DNA from: Bicyclus anynana
Lineage: Eukaryota > Arthropoda > Insecta > Lepidoptera > Nymphalidae
Assembly (NCBI RefSeq): GCF_947172395.1
Contig: NC_069093.1
Span: 13,861,561-13,925,560 of the forward strand
Direction of reading: 5' to 3'
DNA: 64,000 nt
Each line of letters begins with the position of its first letter. Within the stretch, counting starts at the first letter, position 1. The notes beneath the pieces are model-generated. The model had not been told where the DNA came from. It saw only the letters and a program-made list of their open reading frames with translations, and made no database searches. The position numbers and the translations under genes were made by a program. Positions 10,312 through 21,711 of this stretch are shown here, piece by piece.

Positions 10312-10440
10312 AGAAGAACTTACATAACGTATAAATACACCCAGACAATGGAAAACGCCCATGCTCATCACACAAATATTTTCTAGTTGTGCAAATCGAA
10401 CCCACGGTGGTTGCAGAGAGCTGGGTCACTACTCAATAAT
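10312..10440 (-). mobile_element. SINE-C, 5' part, reverse
   Basis: The reverse complement contains CCGTGGGTTCGATTTGCAC and GTGTGATGAGCATGGGCG, matching the head of the copy at 43019. Confidence 0.7.
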
Positions 10441-10734
10441 TTTATCTAAGACCAACTTTGATAAAATTCTTTTTTTCTACGTAATGCTAGATAATTTTGT
10501 ATCGGAAACAATCTAATACGAGAAAAGGTGCGAAGATGGCGCGAGTGGTCGTTGACACACTTTCCGCACTCTCCGAACTATCTATAAATATTGGATATTG
10601 AGTAATGATAAGGAACGAGATATTGGATCACTACTCGTTTCTATTGATGGACGAGGTTAAGGTAAAGCCATATCTGTCGTTCGAAGTAAGCCGTCTATTC
10701 GGTGCTTAGACCAATTGTAGAAGGACCACTATAA

Positions 10735-11045
10735 TAATAATAAATAATAGAGCCTTTATTAACAATCCTACGATTTACATTTCATCTTAATCTAACACGT
10801 AAAATATATAAACAGGTTTATGTAAATTAATGCAATTTTCTTTTATTAGACACCTGGTTTTTGGATTGTCTTGCTTTTCAGCATAGGCCTCACCGAGTAT
10901 TCTCCACAAAGAAATGTCCTGTGCTTTCCGCGTCCAAGTTATTCCTGCTATCTTTTTGATGTCATCTTCCCAACGACGATGCGGTCTTCCTTTACTTCTT
11001 TTTTTGTATCTAGGACACCATTCTGTCAGAAGGACCACTATCGCT
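10735..11045 (-). mobile_element. RTE-type LINE tail, second subfamily
   Basis: The minus frame has WCPRYKKRSKGRPHRRWEDD, then KKIAG and W, the usual RTE C-terminal order (GRP..RW.DD..K.AG..W). The end is a reversed (TTA)n tail. It is diverged from the CCATCGGCTGA subfamily found elsewhere in the window. Confidence 0.75.
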
Positions 11046-11168
11046 CCCAAATTCACCCAAATACTCTATCTATTAAAAAAACGCATCAAAATCCGTTGCG
11101 TAGTTTTAAAGATTTAAGCATACACAGGGACAGACAAAGCGTCTTTGTTTTATACTATGTTTCTAGAT

Positions 11169-11220
11169 ATGATTTATGTGTGATGTAGTGATACTGATTT
11201 ATGTGTGATGTAGTGATACT
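11169..11220. repeat. 25-bp tandem duplication
   Basis: ATTTATGTGTGATGTAGTGA is present twice head-to-tail without mismatch. Confidence 0.8.
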
Positions 11221-11844
11221 GAATAACCAATAACGCCGCTATCTAGGATCAAAAATAAAATGTACAACTAATCTGGTACAAAAAGGTAAGAGTTTCATAC
11301 TGACGCATTAACCTTTTTTGTTTGGGGCAAACAATGTATGGTGTATGGGACATTTGCTCAGGTATCTAATCTAGGAGTTACTAGATAAATTAAATATAAA
11401 ATTCTGCGCTACAATCGGTTGTGTAAGTTCTGAAACAAAGAACTTTAAAATACAGACTTTCATAAAAGTTATATTGCTATATTTAACTAAATTCCTATTT
11501 AAACCATCTACAAGAGTCCCGAACGAATTATTACAATCCGAAACAAAAATACAAACAAATTCTACCGTTTTAAACTATTAGTATAGATTTACTGAGATAG
11601 GATACGATCGAAAGTAAGTACCTACCATTAGCTTGGTCAGGTAATTGATTGCTTTAAGTACCTAATGTTTGCTTTGTCTTAAAAAACACACACCGTCTAT
11701 ACAGCCGAGTAAAATGGGTCAAGTGATCTTACACTTTAGCCGGGGGGCTGTTCTTTGTGGTGGAGTCTCTAGCGTGTAATGTACGAAGAAAAGCGACGTA
11801 AGCATCGAAAAAACAAAAGAAACTTCGACTAATAATTTAACTAT
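11221..11844. other. No gene; decayed Helitron trace
   Basis: A weak reversed Helitron-like end (CTATTAGTATAGAT) is at 11575-11588. Otherwise featureless AT-rich sequence. Confidence 0.4.
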
Positions 11845-12060
11845 TAAGCCGTGATAGCCAAGTGCATGTGACCTCTGCTTTCGATTCCGGGGGGTGTGAG
11901 TTTGAATCCGGTCTGGGGCATGCACCTCCAACTTTTCAGTTGTGTGTATTTTAAGAAATTAAATATCTCGTGTCTCAAACGGTGAAGGAAAACATAGTGA
12001 GGAAAACTGCATACCAGAGATTTTTTTTAATTCTCTGCGTCTCTACCAATTCGCATAGGG
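11845..12060 (+). mobile_element. SINE-B, 3'-truncated
   Basis: The head GCCGTGATAGCCAAGTG and body run to CTCTGCGTCTCTACCAATTC, then the GTGGTGGACTATTGG end is missing. Confidence 0.8.
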
Positions 12061-12430
12061 TTCGCATTTGTTAGGGTAGGCAGTGCCTTCTTGTATCTCT
12101 AAAGTGCACACCACTGATATATTAGGGTCTTCCCATAAAGAAGTGTAATGGGGCAAAATAAGCCATAAAAGTTTTATAGGTTCATATCATTGCTCGTCAT
12201 CCGTTGTTCAATACAATAAGCTAATAGCAATGTGAACTTACAAGTGTTTTTGGGGTAACGATGTTTTTATAACCCGAGAATATGTCTATCTCTGTCTAAC
12301 ACAATAGTATAGAGGGAGATATAGACTAATCCAAAACTCACACAGTCGTAGTTTAATAAATCGCTGATTAGAATCGTTAGTCATGTGACTAATGATCACG
12401 ATGTACTAGGTTCGTGTACCGTAGTTAATG

Positions 12431-12460
12431 GTGATGATGATGATGATAATGATGATGATA

Positions 12461-12518
<58 letters not shown>

Positions 12519-12520
12519 CG
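12431..12520. repeat. (GAT)n microsatellite
   Basis: About 29 trinucleotide units with three GATAAT interruptions near the left side. RTE tails here end in the same motif, but no RTE coding adjoins. Confidence 0.95.
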
Positions 12521-12989
12521 TTTGTATTACAGCATTGTTACATAATACCGCTTCTGTAACAATGCTGAAACCTCAAAAAAAATAAATATAAGGTAAAGCT
12601 AAGACAAGATTTTTATGAGCATAAGACATTATATTTTTACCGTTGTCCCCAACAAATTGAACCGAGTAACTAAAACAATATATCTAAAAGAAATCCAAGA
12701 ACTTTTCATTACACTGAAAGAATTTTGAAGATTTACAATTTTCAAAGTATTACAGTTTCAAAATTTAAGATTTCTATAAAATTGAACTTTAAAACTGGGA
12801 AAGAATAATATTCAGTTATGAGTTATAACAAAGTTTAAAGTAACCAATAAGAAAGACAAATAAAAGTTTCAAGTTCTTTTACGAGTATGTGAGGGAATTA
12901 TCCAACTTTTGGAAGGGATTTCACTAGCAAATATGTATTCGTAAACGGAAAATCGATAATAGTATTTTCCGTGCAGTTGTTCTTACTAA
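12521..12989. other. No feature recognised
   Basis: AT-rich; no frame with domain features and no assignable repeat. Confidence 0.4.
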
Positions 12990-13333
12990 TCCTACTAATA
13001 TTAAATTTGTATGGATGTTTGTCACTATTTAACGCCGCCATTACTGAAGCGATTAAGCTGAAATTTTACGCTGGATTAACACATAGGCTACTTTTTATCC
13101 CGAAAAATCCATGGTTTCCCGAGATATGCGAAAACTGATGATTTTGATGATATGAATGTTTGTTATTCTTTCACGCCTCGACTACTGAACCGAATTAGCT
13201 GAAATTTGATATTGAGATATATTATAGCATGGATTAACACATAGGCTACTTTTTATCCCGTAAAAATCCATGGTTCCCGGGGGACTTGTTAAAAACTAAA
13301 TTCCACGCGGACGAAGTCGCAGGCGTCCGCTAG
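12990..13333 (+). mobile_element. Helitron-like element, two-module form
   Basis: Exact A|TC start (TCCTACTAATATTAAATT) and CTAG|T end. Two internal modules each carry ACACATAGGCTACTTTTTAT and ATCCATGGTT, so the interior is a partial duplication. The 3' end has CCACGCGGACGAAGTCGC. Non-coding, 344 bp. Confidence 0.75.
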
Positions 13334-13389
13334 TTATTAAATAAAAAAAAAGGTTACACTCTCGATCAAGTAATCAATATTCTCGTGCG

Positions 13390-13622
13390 CTTTCATTTGA
13401 GACCCCACTCAAGTATATTTGCAAACATTCGGTTGTTCTTCCCCACGTTCAACCCCCACAACTTTTTTACATGTCTATGAACAAGAACACTCGCCCATAA
13501 ATCACCTTTCATCCAAAATAACTAAATTGTAATCGCTTCATCAGTTCGGGAGCTATGGTGGCGCAGACAGACTGACACTTCAAGCTTATAACACTCCTCT
13601 TTTTGCGTCGGGGGTTAAAAAG
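13390..13622 (-). repeat. Dispersed repeat, reverse copy
   Basis: The reverse complement starts TTTTAACCCCCGACGCAAAA then GAGGAGTGTTATAAGCTT, as in the copy at 7935. Confidence 0.5.
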
Positions 13623-13759
13623 GTTATATCTTTCTAATTTGTCCCACTAATTTCTTCGTTAGAAGGTTAATAAATATTAATTTCACTTACAAGTAAGGTG
13701 GTAAATTAAAAAAAAAAATTCTAAGAAAAGGAGTCTCAATAATCTCTAGCTGTCTAACC

Positions 13760-14335
13760 TAAATAAATAAAAATAAAAATAAAAAATAAAAATAAAAAAG
13801 CCTTTTATTTCTTCTTATTTACAATTAATTGGGTAATAAGTATTTTAATTTTTTAATTGATAAAATTAAGTAATTTTACAATTTTAAAATGTTTATTTAT
13901 TATATCTTCCCTTTTATTTAAAAGAAGAACCCTTGACGGTGAAGGCCTCCTCCAGGTGCTGCCATTTTGATCGGTCTTTTGCCTTCAGTAGCCAGTTTTT
14001 GCCGGTAAAATTCATGATGTCGTCGACCCACCGATAACGTGGTCTGCCTCTGCCTCGTGATCCTTTAGGTCCCGGCCATTTCGTTATTCTGACAGTCCAA
14101 CGGTCATCTGTGAGTCGAGCGACATGTCCGGCCCATTTCCATTTGGCTTTAAGTGCGAAGGTTAGGGCGTCGATTATTTTTGTTTTCTGCCTGATGATGG
14201 AGTGACGGATTTTGTGAATTTTTTTGATATTAGTTATGCTTCGTTCCATAGCTCTTTGGCAAGTCCTAATCATTGTTTTAGCCTTCTTGGTAAATTTCCA
14301 AGTCTGGCAGCCGTAAGTTAAAGTAGGTCTAACCT
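13760..14335 (-). mobile_element. RTE-type LINE tail, third subfamily
   Basis: The minus strand encodes about 140 uninterrupted residues: PTLTYGCQTW, then KW.WAGHVAR, DDRW, GRGRPRYRWVDDI and KNWL. This is the region C-terminal to the reverse transcriptase in RTE elements. Its 3' side ends in an (AAAAT)n/A-rich stretch with AATAAA (reversed). The 5' part is missing. Function is inferred from family likeness only. Confidence 0.8.
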
Positions 14336-14604
14336 AAAAAGGGTTTTATTAAAAGGGTTTTAGCCTTACATCCGCTATAAGGAAATAAGGGTTGCGCATT
14401 CGTTTTAGACACATATTGTTTCGGTAATTAATGACTTGCCTCGTCGCGTCACGTGTGTGGCTTCCATGTGCCATTGCGTTGTTTGCAATTAAAATCTATG
14501 GGTTTTCTTCAAGCAAAGGAAGTTTAATTTCCTATTACTTTGGATACATTAATCATGGGATTTATGTGGATCGAATGGTTTCCAATGTTTTGGTTTTGAT
14601 GGTA

Positions 14605-15451
14605 GCAAGAGTTTTGTGCTGGTTACATTTCAATTCCATTAATTCAAGTAAGCAGCTGCTGAATACGCTCAGTTTTGTAAGCGTCGTAAATACTCGGTCA
14701 TATCGAATGACTATGTATTTGCGGTGCTTGCCTTTGAGACTTTAGGCTATACTAAAAAAAATTCAATGCTATGTCTGACAAATTGGTCCCCAAGGTTGGT
14801 GACCCAAGAGCTGGCGCTTATTTGGCCCAAAGATTAAGCCTTGCTATCCAGAGGGGTAATAGAGCTAGCGTATTGGGTACCTTGCCGCAAGAGTTTTGTG
14901 CTGGTTAAATTTCAATTCCATTAATCCAAGTAAGCAGCTGCTGAATACGCTCAATTTTGTAAGCGTCGTAAATACTCGGTCATATCGAATGACTATGTAT
15001 TTGCGGTGCTTGCCTTTGAGACTTTAGGCTATACTAAAAAAAATTCAATGCTATGTCTGACAAATTGGTCCCCAAGGTTGGTGACCCAAGAGCTGGCGCT
15101 TATTTGGCCCAAAGATTAAGCCTTGCTATCCAGAGGGGTAATAGAGCTAGCGTATTGGGTACCTTGCCGCAAGAGTTTTGTGTTGGTTAAATTTCAATTC
15201 CATTAATCCAAGTAAGCAGCTGCTGAATACGCTCAATTTTGTAAGCGTCGTAAATACTCGGTCATATCGAATGACTATGTATTTGCGGTGCTTGCCTTTG
15301 AGACTTTAGGCTATACTAAAAAAAAATTCAATGTTATGTCTGACAAATTGGTCCTCAAGGTTGGTGACCCAAGAGCTGGCGCTTATTTGGCCCAAAGATT
15401 AAGCCTTACTATCCAGAGGGGTAATAGAGCTAGCGTATTGGGTACCTTGCC
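14605..15451 (+). repeat. Threefold tandem repeat of a 282-bp unit
   Basis: Units start at 14605, 14887 and 15169, each from GCAAGAGTTTTGTG to GGGTACCTTGCC. Units 2 and 3 differ at about five positions; unit 1 has a few more changes. Each unit holds a short coding-looking stretch beginning ATGTCTGACAAATTGGT, with residues KVGDPRAGAYLAQRLSL then RGN.ASVLGTLP. Unit 3 has one extra A in its A-run and continues to a stop at about 15487. I do not recognise the protein. Confidence 0.9.
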
Positions 15452-16636
15452 TCTGGGTGAACAATTAGATGGTGTGTATTTCTTATAATTATTTTATTTA
15501 TTTTAAATTCAAATTTAATATACTGTTAAGTCGTTCTAAGTTCTAATTTATTTTAATTAATATGTTGTTCCAGTACATGAAACTTCAAAAATTCAAAATG
15601 AGGAAATCCGTTGACTAACCAATGTTTGTGATGTAGGTCAATGAGTAGCAGAGTAGATGTGGCAATTAAATTAAATTAATTAATTATATGATTTATAATT
15701 AATTATATAATAAATTGATTAAATAATAAATTGATGAACTTTGTGCTCTCGATTTTGAAAAGAGAGAAGAAAGTACACTTCACTAGGTAAACCGACAAAT
15801 GTAAGGAGTCGTTGGATGTCAGTGACTTGACCTTGACGTTGAGAATTGTCGAGACCTTGAAGTTGTCCTTATTATTAAATTTAAGTATCAAGCTTGCTAC
15901 TTTTTCTTGCCCTTTTTCAGCCAAAACTTTAATCGATAAATCTCTTAAAGATGGTATCGAATTATTGATAATTACTTAACGCAAACAATATTTTGTGGGA
16001 TCTGGGTCTTTAATTTGCACGGATTTATAATTTTCTTTCTGTTTATTTGTTTTAAATCCTTATTGCCTTGGGGCTCTTTCTATCAGTTTTACATTTTGTG
16101 ATGTGTACAGAGTGAGGTAAAGCGTAAATAGTAAATGGTACGAGGATAAAAGGATGTAAAGAAGAAGAAGTAACACTTCATTGTACACAAGATGAAAGAT
16201 TAGAAATAAACAAAACAACATAAGGTTAAAATTGTATCTAGTTGGACTCATCGTTGTACCATCATCTCAAAAACTCTACGTACTAGTTGGGTAGACAACC
16301 GTAGATATTTTTAGAATAAGAGGTTCCTCGTTGAATTCAAGAAGCACTCGACACGTTCCTTTATAGGTTTACACGAGATCGCTAAAAGCTCTACGAACTA
16401 CAAAAAAAGTAATTTCCGGGGGTTTCTACCCCTGCACTCGGAAATTGGGAGAAAACTTCTTATTTTTACATTTCAGTGCTTGAACGCGATTTCATTTGAC
16501 AGTAAGTGTATACCGATTTAATTTAAGATGAATGCAAACTGTGAAACTAAGCGGTGCGAGACCTATCCTTAATCTATATGTGGAAGTAATTCTTCGCTGC
16601 GGTGTTTCGTAACAGACAACGGTTTGAATATCATAC

Positions 16637-16637
<1 letters not shown>
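15452..16637. other. No gene recognised
   Basis: Very AT-rich around 15490-15730. Minus-strand frames at 15703-15924 and 16060-16251 are hydrophobic or low-complexity with no domain. There is an 8-bp inverted pair (AATTTCCG/CGGAAATT) near 16410-16448. Confidence 0.4.
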
Positions 16638-16673
<36 letters not shown>

Positions 16674-16775
16674 GTCATATCACGATCCAAACATCACGAT
16701 CCTGAACCTCCTGCTTTCAGCGAATCCTTGGAAAAATGATGTCACCAGCTTGCCACTTACTTAGCTTCGCGGAAA
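16638..16775 (-). mobile_element. RTE tail fragment with (ATC)n end
   Basis: A (CAT)n run is followed by CACGATCCTGAACCTCCTGC, GCGAATCCTTGG and GCCACTTACTTAGCTTCGCG, an eroded reverse RTE tail. Confidence 0.55.
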
Positions 16776-17911
16776 CTTTTCGAAATACATACACTATTTA
16801 AGGTCAAATTTTTAGAGTTTCTAACAAAGGGTTATCTTGATGTGATGGATCTAGAGACTGCAGACATCATTCATGGTAACCCGTGGAAAAATCAAGACAT
16901 CCTTGAAACATGTTACATTTCTAAGGAATGTATTTATGTTAAAAATCCATAATTGGCCACCGTACCTGTGGCAAGAACATGGCTTGACAAAGTCTTAGCC
17001 TTTCTTAAATAAATACCTTATTTATTTAACAAAGGTCTGGCTATCGCAGTCCCTCGTTCTATAATGTCGCTTGTTTTTAAAACCAAAAAATATGCAACGT
17101 TATATACAAATAAACTTCGATCCTATTTCATTGCATTAAAGTTTAGTTTCAAACTCAGAATAAACGCATTAGTACGTCACAATATAATTTTATAGCATGA
17201 CTATACGAGCTCCAGATTGAGTCTCGAGAATTTATTAAAAATATTATAATTAATAGCTTCCATAAGTCCGTAATTTCTCGCAGCTCCGGAAGCCATAAGG
17301 CGGGGACTGGCGTCAGCTAAAAGGTAGACGGAAATTACTTAATAATATTATGTATTTTATGTTGAATTATGATAAACATATTGAAATTAGAGTTTTATTA
17401 CAAGTTTAAGTACTACCCGCGGTTTCGTTCACGATACAACGTTTACGTGTTAATACAGAGATAAAATAAAGCCTGTGCTGTTTACGGATAATGTAGCTTT
17501 ATATCAATTAATGAATTTAAAGGCAGTTTGGTGGTTTAGGCGTGAAAATGTAACACTCAAGCTGTCATGTTAGATCTAGATATCTTAGATTATTTTAGAG
17601 AAGCTAAGTAAGATACACTTATTATGATAATTGTTTGGTTTATGCGATAATAAAGTTAAACACTTAAATTGCCATCATCAGTACTTTTTCAAGTACTTTT
17701 TTCGGCAATGTATTGTCTATTGTGATTGTATTTTCTTACTAGTTTATTATTGTTTTGTAATGACTGTTTTTGCCAAAATAAAAAAATAAATCAGATGTAA
17801 TTGCTTAAGACTGGCACCGACGCGACGGCTTAACCTGTTTAACTGAGAACTCCAGACTGAAAATTTTACACTGAAAATCTCTTACAATACTGAAAAGTGC
17901 AGTTTCTCATA
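16776..17911. other. No gene; decayed Helitron at 17412-17520
   Basis: CTACCCGCGGTTTCGTTCAC and AGATAAAATAAAGCCTGTG at 17412-17520 resemble an old reversed Helitron-like copy. An A-rich run at 17776-17795 may be a LINE tail. Confidence 0.35.
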
Positions 17912-17913
17912 GC

Positions 17914-17985
17914 CTGACCAAGTACTCGAACCTGGTACACATGATTCGTACCAGATATCTAACCGGTGGGCCGACGAGGCGGATA
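17914..17985 (-). mobile_element. SINE-D tRNA-like head fragment
   Basis: The reverse complement reads GCCTCGTCGGCCCACCGGTT and then CCAGGTTCGAGTACTTGGTC, an A-box/B-box pair of a degenerate tRNA-like head. The arms do not form a functional cloverleaf. Confidence 0.5.
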
Positions 17986-18172
17986 CGTTATAATGTGCTG
18001 TCACTATAAGTTTAAGTAAGAACTTAGTTACCAACTGTGTTCCATGCAATCCAATTATCATCAACAGGATGAATTAGAAACACATCGGCACGTTTGCGTC
18101 AAAAGCTTATCACGGTAATTAGATGATAGTGTACTGTATACACGCATGATACCGAATAATTAACAGATTTGA

Positions 18173-18352
18173 CTACCTGCGCAGTGGTATGCGCGGTGTA
18201 TTTACAATACGGAGGTCCTGGGTTCGATCCCCGGCTGAGCCAATTGAGGTTTTCTTAGTTGCATCAGGTTTGGCTAGTGGGAGGTTTCGGCCGTGGCTAG
18301 TTACTAGTGACAAAGACGTACCTCCAAGCGATTTGGCGTTCCGGTACCGGTT
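18173..18352 (+). mobile_element. SINE-A, 3'-truncated
   Basis: The head GCGCAGTGGTATGCGCGG with B box GGGTTCGATCCCC runs to GGCGTTCCGGTACCGG and stops. Confidence 0.85.
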
Positions 18353-18399
18353 AATAACGATGATGATGAGTAAATCTAAAGCAAATATCAAAGTTCGAC

Positions 18400-18490
18400 A
18401 CAGAAGACACATAGTTCGAAGAGGCTATTTACGTTGAAGTCCCAAGGTGCTGAAATGGCGACTAGCTCGACTGAGGATATCGAACATCCG
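18400..18490 (+). mobile_element. RTE tail fragment
   Basis: CACATAGTTCGAAGAGGC and CCCAAGGTGCTGAAATGGCG match the middle of the RTE tail. It abuts the preceding truncated SINE. Confidence 0.6.
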
Positions 18491-18544
18491 TTGGAAGCTG
18501 TTATCTGAAAGTTATAGAAAAAAAATATTATAAAAACAAAAAAT

Positions 18545-18858
18545 CCGACTGCAGAATGAACTGAAAAGAGAAAAACAAGTAGGTATCACAATATCTGTAT
18601 AAAGTTCTGACTAAATTCTTAATGTTGCCGCAGCCGGTGACAAACATTAGTATTTCATTCTTTGCCCGTAAGAAAGTAATATATTTGTCCCCGCCTGCAG
18701 CACCACGAAGAATTTAGTCACCTCATATGTCAAAATCCGTCCAGCTGTTTGGGCTGTAGGGCGTGCCAAAGAAATGAATATCATACACACATGCAAACAT
18801 ACAAACATACACATATACATACGCTCGAAAAACATTACCCTGCTTCTGATGCAGTCGG
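18545..18858. mobile_element. Non-autonomous element with CCGACTGC ends, copy 1
   Basis: CCGACTGCAGAA at the left and TTCTGATGCAGTCGG at the right are imperfect inverted ends. Internal GTAGGGCGTGCCAAAGAAAT and CGAAAAACATTACCCT recur in the copy at 46261-46460. Confidence 0.6.
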
Positions 18859-18883
18859 GTAAAAAAAATCTTACTCTATATCT

Positions 18884-19065
18884 TCTATACTAATATTATA
18901 AAGAGATAAAGATTGTGGTATTGTAGGGAGTAATATCTGGATCTGCTGAATTTATTTTTAAAGGTTTTTTTAACACTAGAAAGTTGTTTGAGATTGTCAT
19001 ATAGGCTATATTTTATCCCCGTTTTCTTACTGTGGGCTACGCGTGTGAAACCGCGGGCTATAAGT
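18884..19065 (+). mobile_element. Helitron-like element, diverged
   Basis: The start TCTATACTAATATTATAAAG is intact. The 3' end reads TGTGAAACCGCGGGCTAT, with the CTAG lost. Confidence 0.6.
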
Positions 19066-19780
19066 AAAATAAATGCTATTTTAAATAATACGCTAATTAT
19101 TCAAAAAACATGGTGATTATTTATGTCTAAAGCCGTCCAATACAATAGCTTTGAAAATAATGCTGTTTGTCCTAATAACGAAAAAAGGAAGTCGATGATT
19201 TATCTCCTTCCCCCTGAAGAGGAAACGTGCAATTCAATTTTAATGGCGACAGGGCTTGGAGGAAGCGACTAAATGTAATGTTCCTTAAATATTTGTTTTC
19301 CCCACTTTCGAGTCTCGCGGAAAAATGGATAATGGGCAGGAATTCGCAGACGGGAAAAATAGGTTTCCTTTTAGATCGACAGATTTGTTTGAATTGTTGT
19401 TTTAGGTTGGTTTTATAAAGGAAAACCTAGGTTCTGTGGTGTGCATAATGCTTTTAACCAAGGTAGGGACTGTTTGTACAAATTATACAAAACGGAAACA
19501 CCTTTTTCTAATACAGGTACTGAATCGTTACCAAGAAAATGTTGCAATTGACCAAAGAATACAGCGCAATTTTATTTTAGATGACAACACAGACAAGCTA
19601 ATTTTCTATAAACATGTATTCTAAACCAATACAAAATTTAAACCTACATCTCAAAAAAATCAAGATTATTTTGGGGATTTAGTCGTTTTTACAATAATGT
19701 ATAATTGACGGTAAGATAATAAATTATAATTTATTGACCACTGATTAATGAGTAGACTGGATTGTCACTTCGACATCAAC
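19066..19780. other. No gene recognised
   Basis: Frames at 19227-19418 and 19436-19624 have no domain, signal peptide or splice context that I trust. Confidence 0.35.
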
Positions 19781-19957
19781 TGACCTATTCACTATTTTGG
19801 TCTTTATTACCAACCTATAAAAATAAACATCAAATCAATTGACAAAACGTCATCTACCTACTCGTACTGTTGATATCCACCAGTATGCACCGGATTACAT
19901 TTCTTACATAGAATCTTAATTTCGTATATGACAACTAGCATACGTCAAAAATAGTCA
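19781..19957. repeat. Left arm of a long inverted repeat
   Basis: This ~177-bp arm is mirrored at 20663-20840 (shared GCACCGGATTACATTT / AAATGTAATCCGGTG, CATAGAATCTTAATTTCGTA / reverse). The arms differ by scattered substitutions and short indels. Confidence 0.75.
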
Positions 19958-20186
19958 ATTAACCTTCAGATAGCAGTGAGTCGTTGAAAACAATATTGTT
20001 TATTTATACGACAAAATATCGGGTCACTGCCCGGAAACTGAATTAACAGTTTATAGTTCCTCATTTTCACTTTTATTATTAGGTTAACGATCCTCTAACT
20101 AGAAGAGGATCCTTATGTGATTTTTATGTTTTATCAATACTGATAACGACGTAATACTGATAACAACGCAGACGAACCAAAGTTAC

Positions 20187-20455
20187 TGACAGCTTAGCGA
20201 GTTGCGAAGCTGAAGTGGCAATGGGCAGGCATCAAAGAGTCGATGGACCTTGGGATCCCAAGGTGCTGGAGTGGCGATCCCGCACCGGAAAGCGCAGTGT
20301 TGGTCGACCTCCCACTAGGTGGACCAAAGACATCAAGCGGGTTGCAGGGAGCCGCTGGATGCTGGCGGCTCGAGACCGTTGTGCTTAGAAGTCCTTGCAA
20401 GAGACCTATGTCCAGCAGTGGATGTCCATCGGTTGATAATGATGATGATGAATTC
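20187..20455 (+). mobile_element. RTE tail inside the long inverted repeat
   Basis: It begins CAGCTTAGCGAGTTGCGAAG and ends CATCGGTTGATAATGATGAT. Broken frames still show GDPAPESAV and R.VGRP-like residues. It lies between the two inverted arms and so inserted later or was captured. Confidence 0.8.
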
Positions 20456-20662
20456 TGATAATGCCTAATGTTAGCAGGTACAGCTTTGTTAGTTCAATTC
20501 CATTATCACATCACGCTAAACTAACTGTGCAGTTGTCGAAAGGTTAGCTTATGTCGGTGTGATCATGAGGTTGGAGTTTTAAGTCAGGCTATGAAATATT
20601 GTTTTCTTTTTCCAAATTTACATTATTAGGGAATCGATATCGTCATTCTAATACCAGCAGGC

Positions 20663-20840
20663 TAATTCACTAACTTTGACGTATGTCTTGACAAATACGA
20701 AATTAAGATTCTATGTAGCAAATGTAATCCGGTGTCTACTGACAACCCTTCATGGATATCATACAGTAGATACGAGTAGATGACATTGATTTTTATTTTA
20801 ATAGGTTGTTAATCTTTATTAAATTAGTGAATAGACTAGC
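20663..20840. repeat. Right arm of the long inverted repeat
   Basis: Inverted copy of 19781-19957. The spacer between arms is about 705 bp, of which about 270 bp is the RTE insertion. Confidence 0.75.
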
Positions 20841-21249
20841 TGGAACAGATAGAAAGACCAATAATTTTTTTAATAGTGATTTTTAGCGTTAAAATTCGGT
20901 AATTTTTATAGTGACTTAATTTTTGGTATAATAATATCACTATTTTGTATAGTTCGTGCATATTTTTTGAAGAAATAAAATAAAGAAGGCATGTAGGTAA
21001 AGTACCCACTAGTTTTATAATTCATAGCAGTGAAAACCATTTTCCGAGAAACTCAAGAAATGCGCCGTCTCTTAAGCCGGTAATTAAGTAAAATGCTCGT
21101 GAAGACTTTTTCAAGGAAGCGGAGCTTTAAGTTAAGTAAACGTTTTAATTTAAAAAAAATGTTTTCTTATTATGTTATGCATGTAATTTTTTTCAAGGCT
21201 TTTTAACAATTTTTACCTTGAAATGAACTGGGAAAATACAAACTATAAA
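20841..21249. other. No feature recognised
   Basis: AT-rich; no frame or repeat assigned. Confidence 0.4.
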
Positions 21250-21625
21250 AAAATCTCACCATCATCCATCATCATATCAACCGATAGATGTTCATTGCAG
21301 GACATAGACCTTTTGTAGGGACTTCCAAATATCACGATCTTTAGCCGCCTGAATCTAGCGAATCCCTGTCACTCACTTGATGTCGTCAGTCCACTTGGCG
21401 GGGGGGTCGACCAACACTGCGTAGGGGGTCGCCATTACAGCATCTTGGGACCCCAACATCCATCTGCTCTTCGAACTATGTGCCCCGCCCATTGCCACTT
21501 CAGCTTTGCGAGTCGTTGACTTAGGTTCTTCTGTGTATCTCATCATCTCTTATTCGATCACGCAGAGATACTTCTAGCATAGCTCGTTCCATCGCCCGTT
21601 GTGTGACTCTGAACCTTCTTATGAA
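21250..21625 (-). mobile_element. RTE tail, longer copy
   Basis: It runs on the minus strand from the CGTTCTCGAGTTCACACAAC-like upstream side (TGGAACGAGCTATGCTAGAA region) through the CCCAAGATGCTGTAATGGCG region to TATCGGTTGATATGATGATG. Coding is disrupted. Confidence 0.75.
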
Positions 21626-21711
21626 GTTTATCAAAAAAGCTATTCATTTTGAAATGTTTGATACTATATAAATATCTGAAAAATATTGTTTTTTCCCATG
21701 TCAAGATTTCT

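Noticed and set aside
12385..12585. Poly-aspartate protein
   Set aside because: It is a translation of the (GAT)n microsatellite.
14431..14745. 104-residue frame before and into the tandem repeat
   Set aside because: No domain, does not follow the repeat unit boundaries, and differs from the coding-like frame in the unit.
16640..16672. CRISPR-like short repeats
   Set aside because: Simple (CAT)n microsatellite at an RTE end; no spacers, and the genome is eukaryotic.
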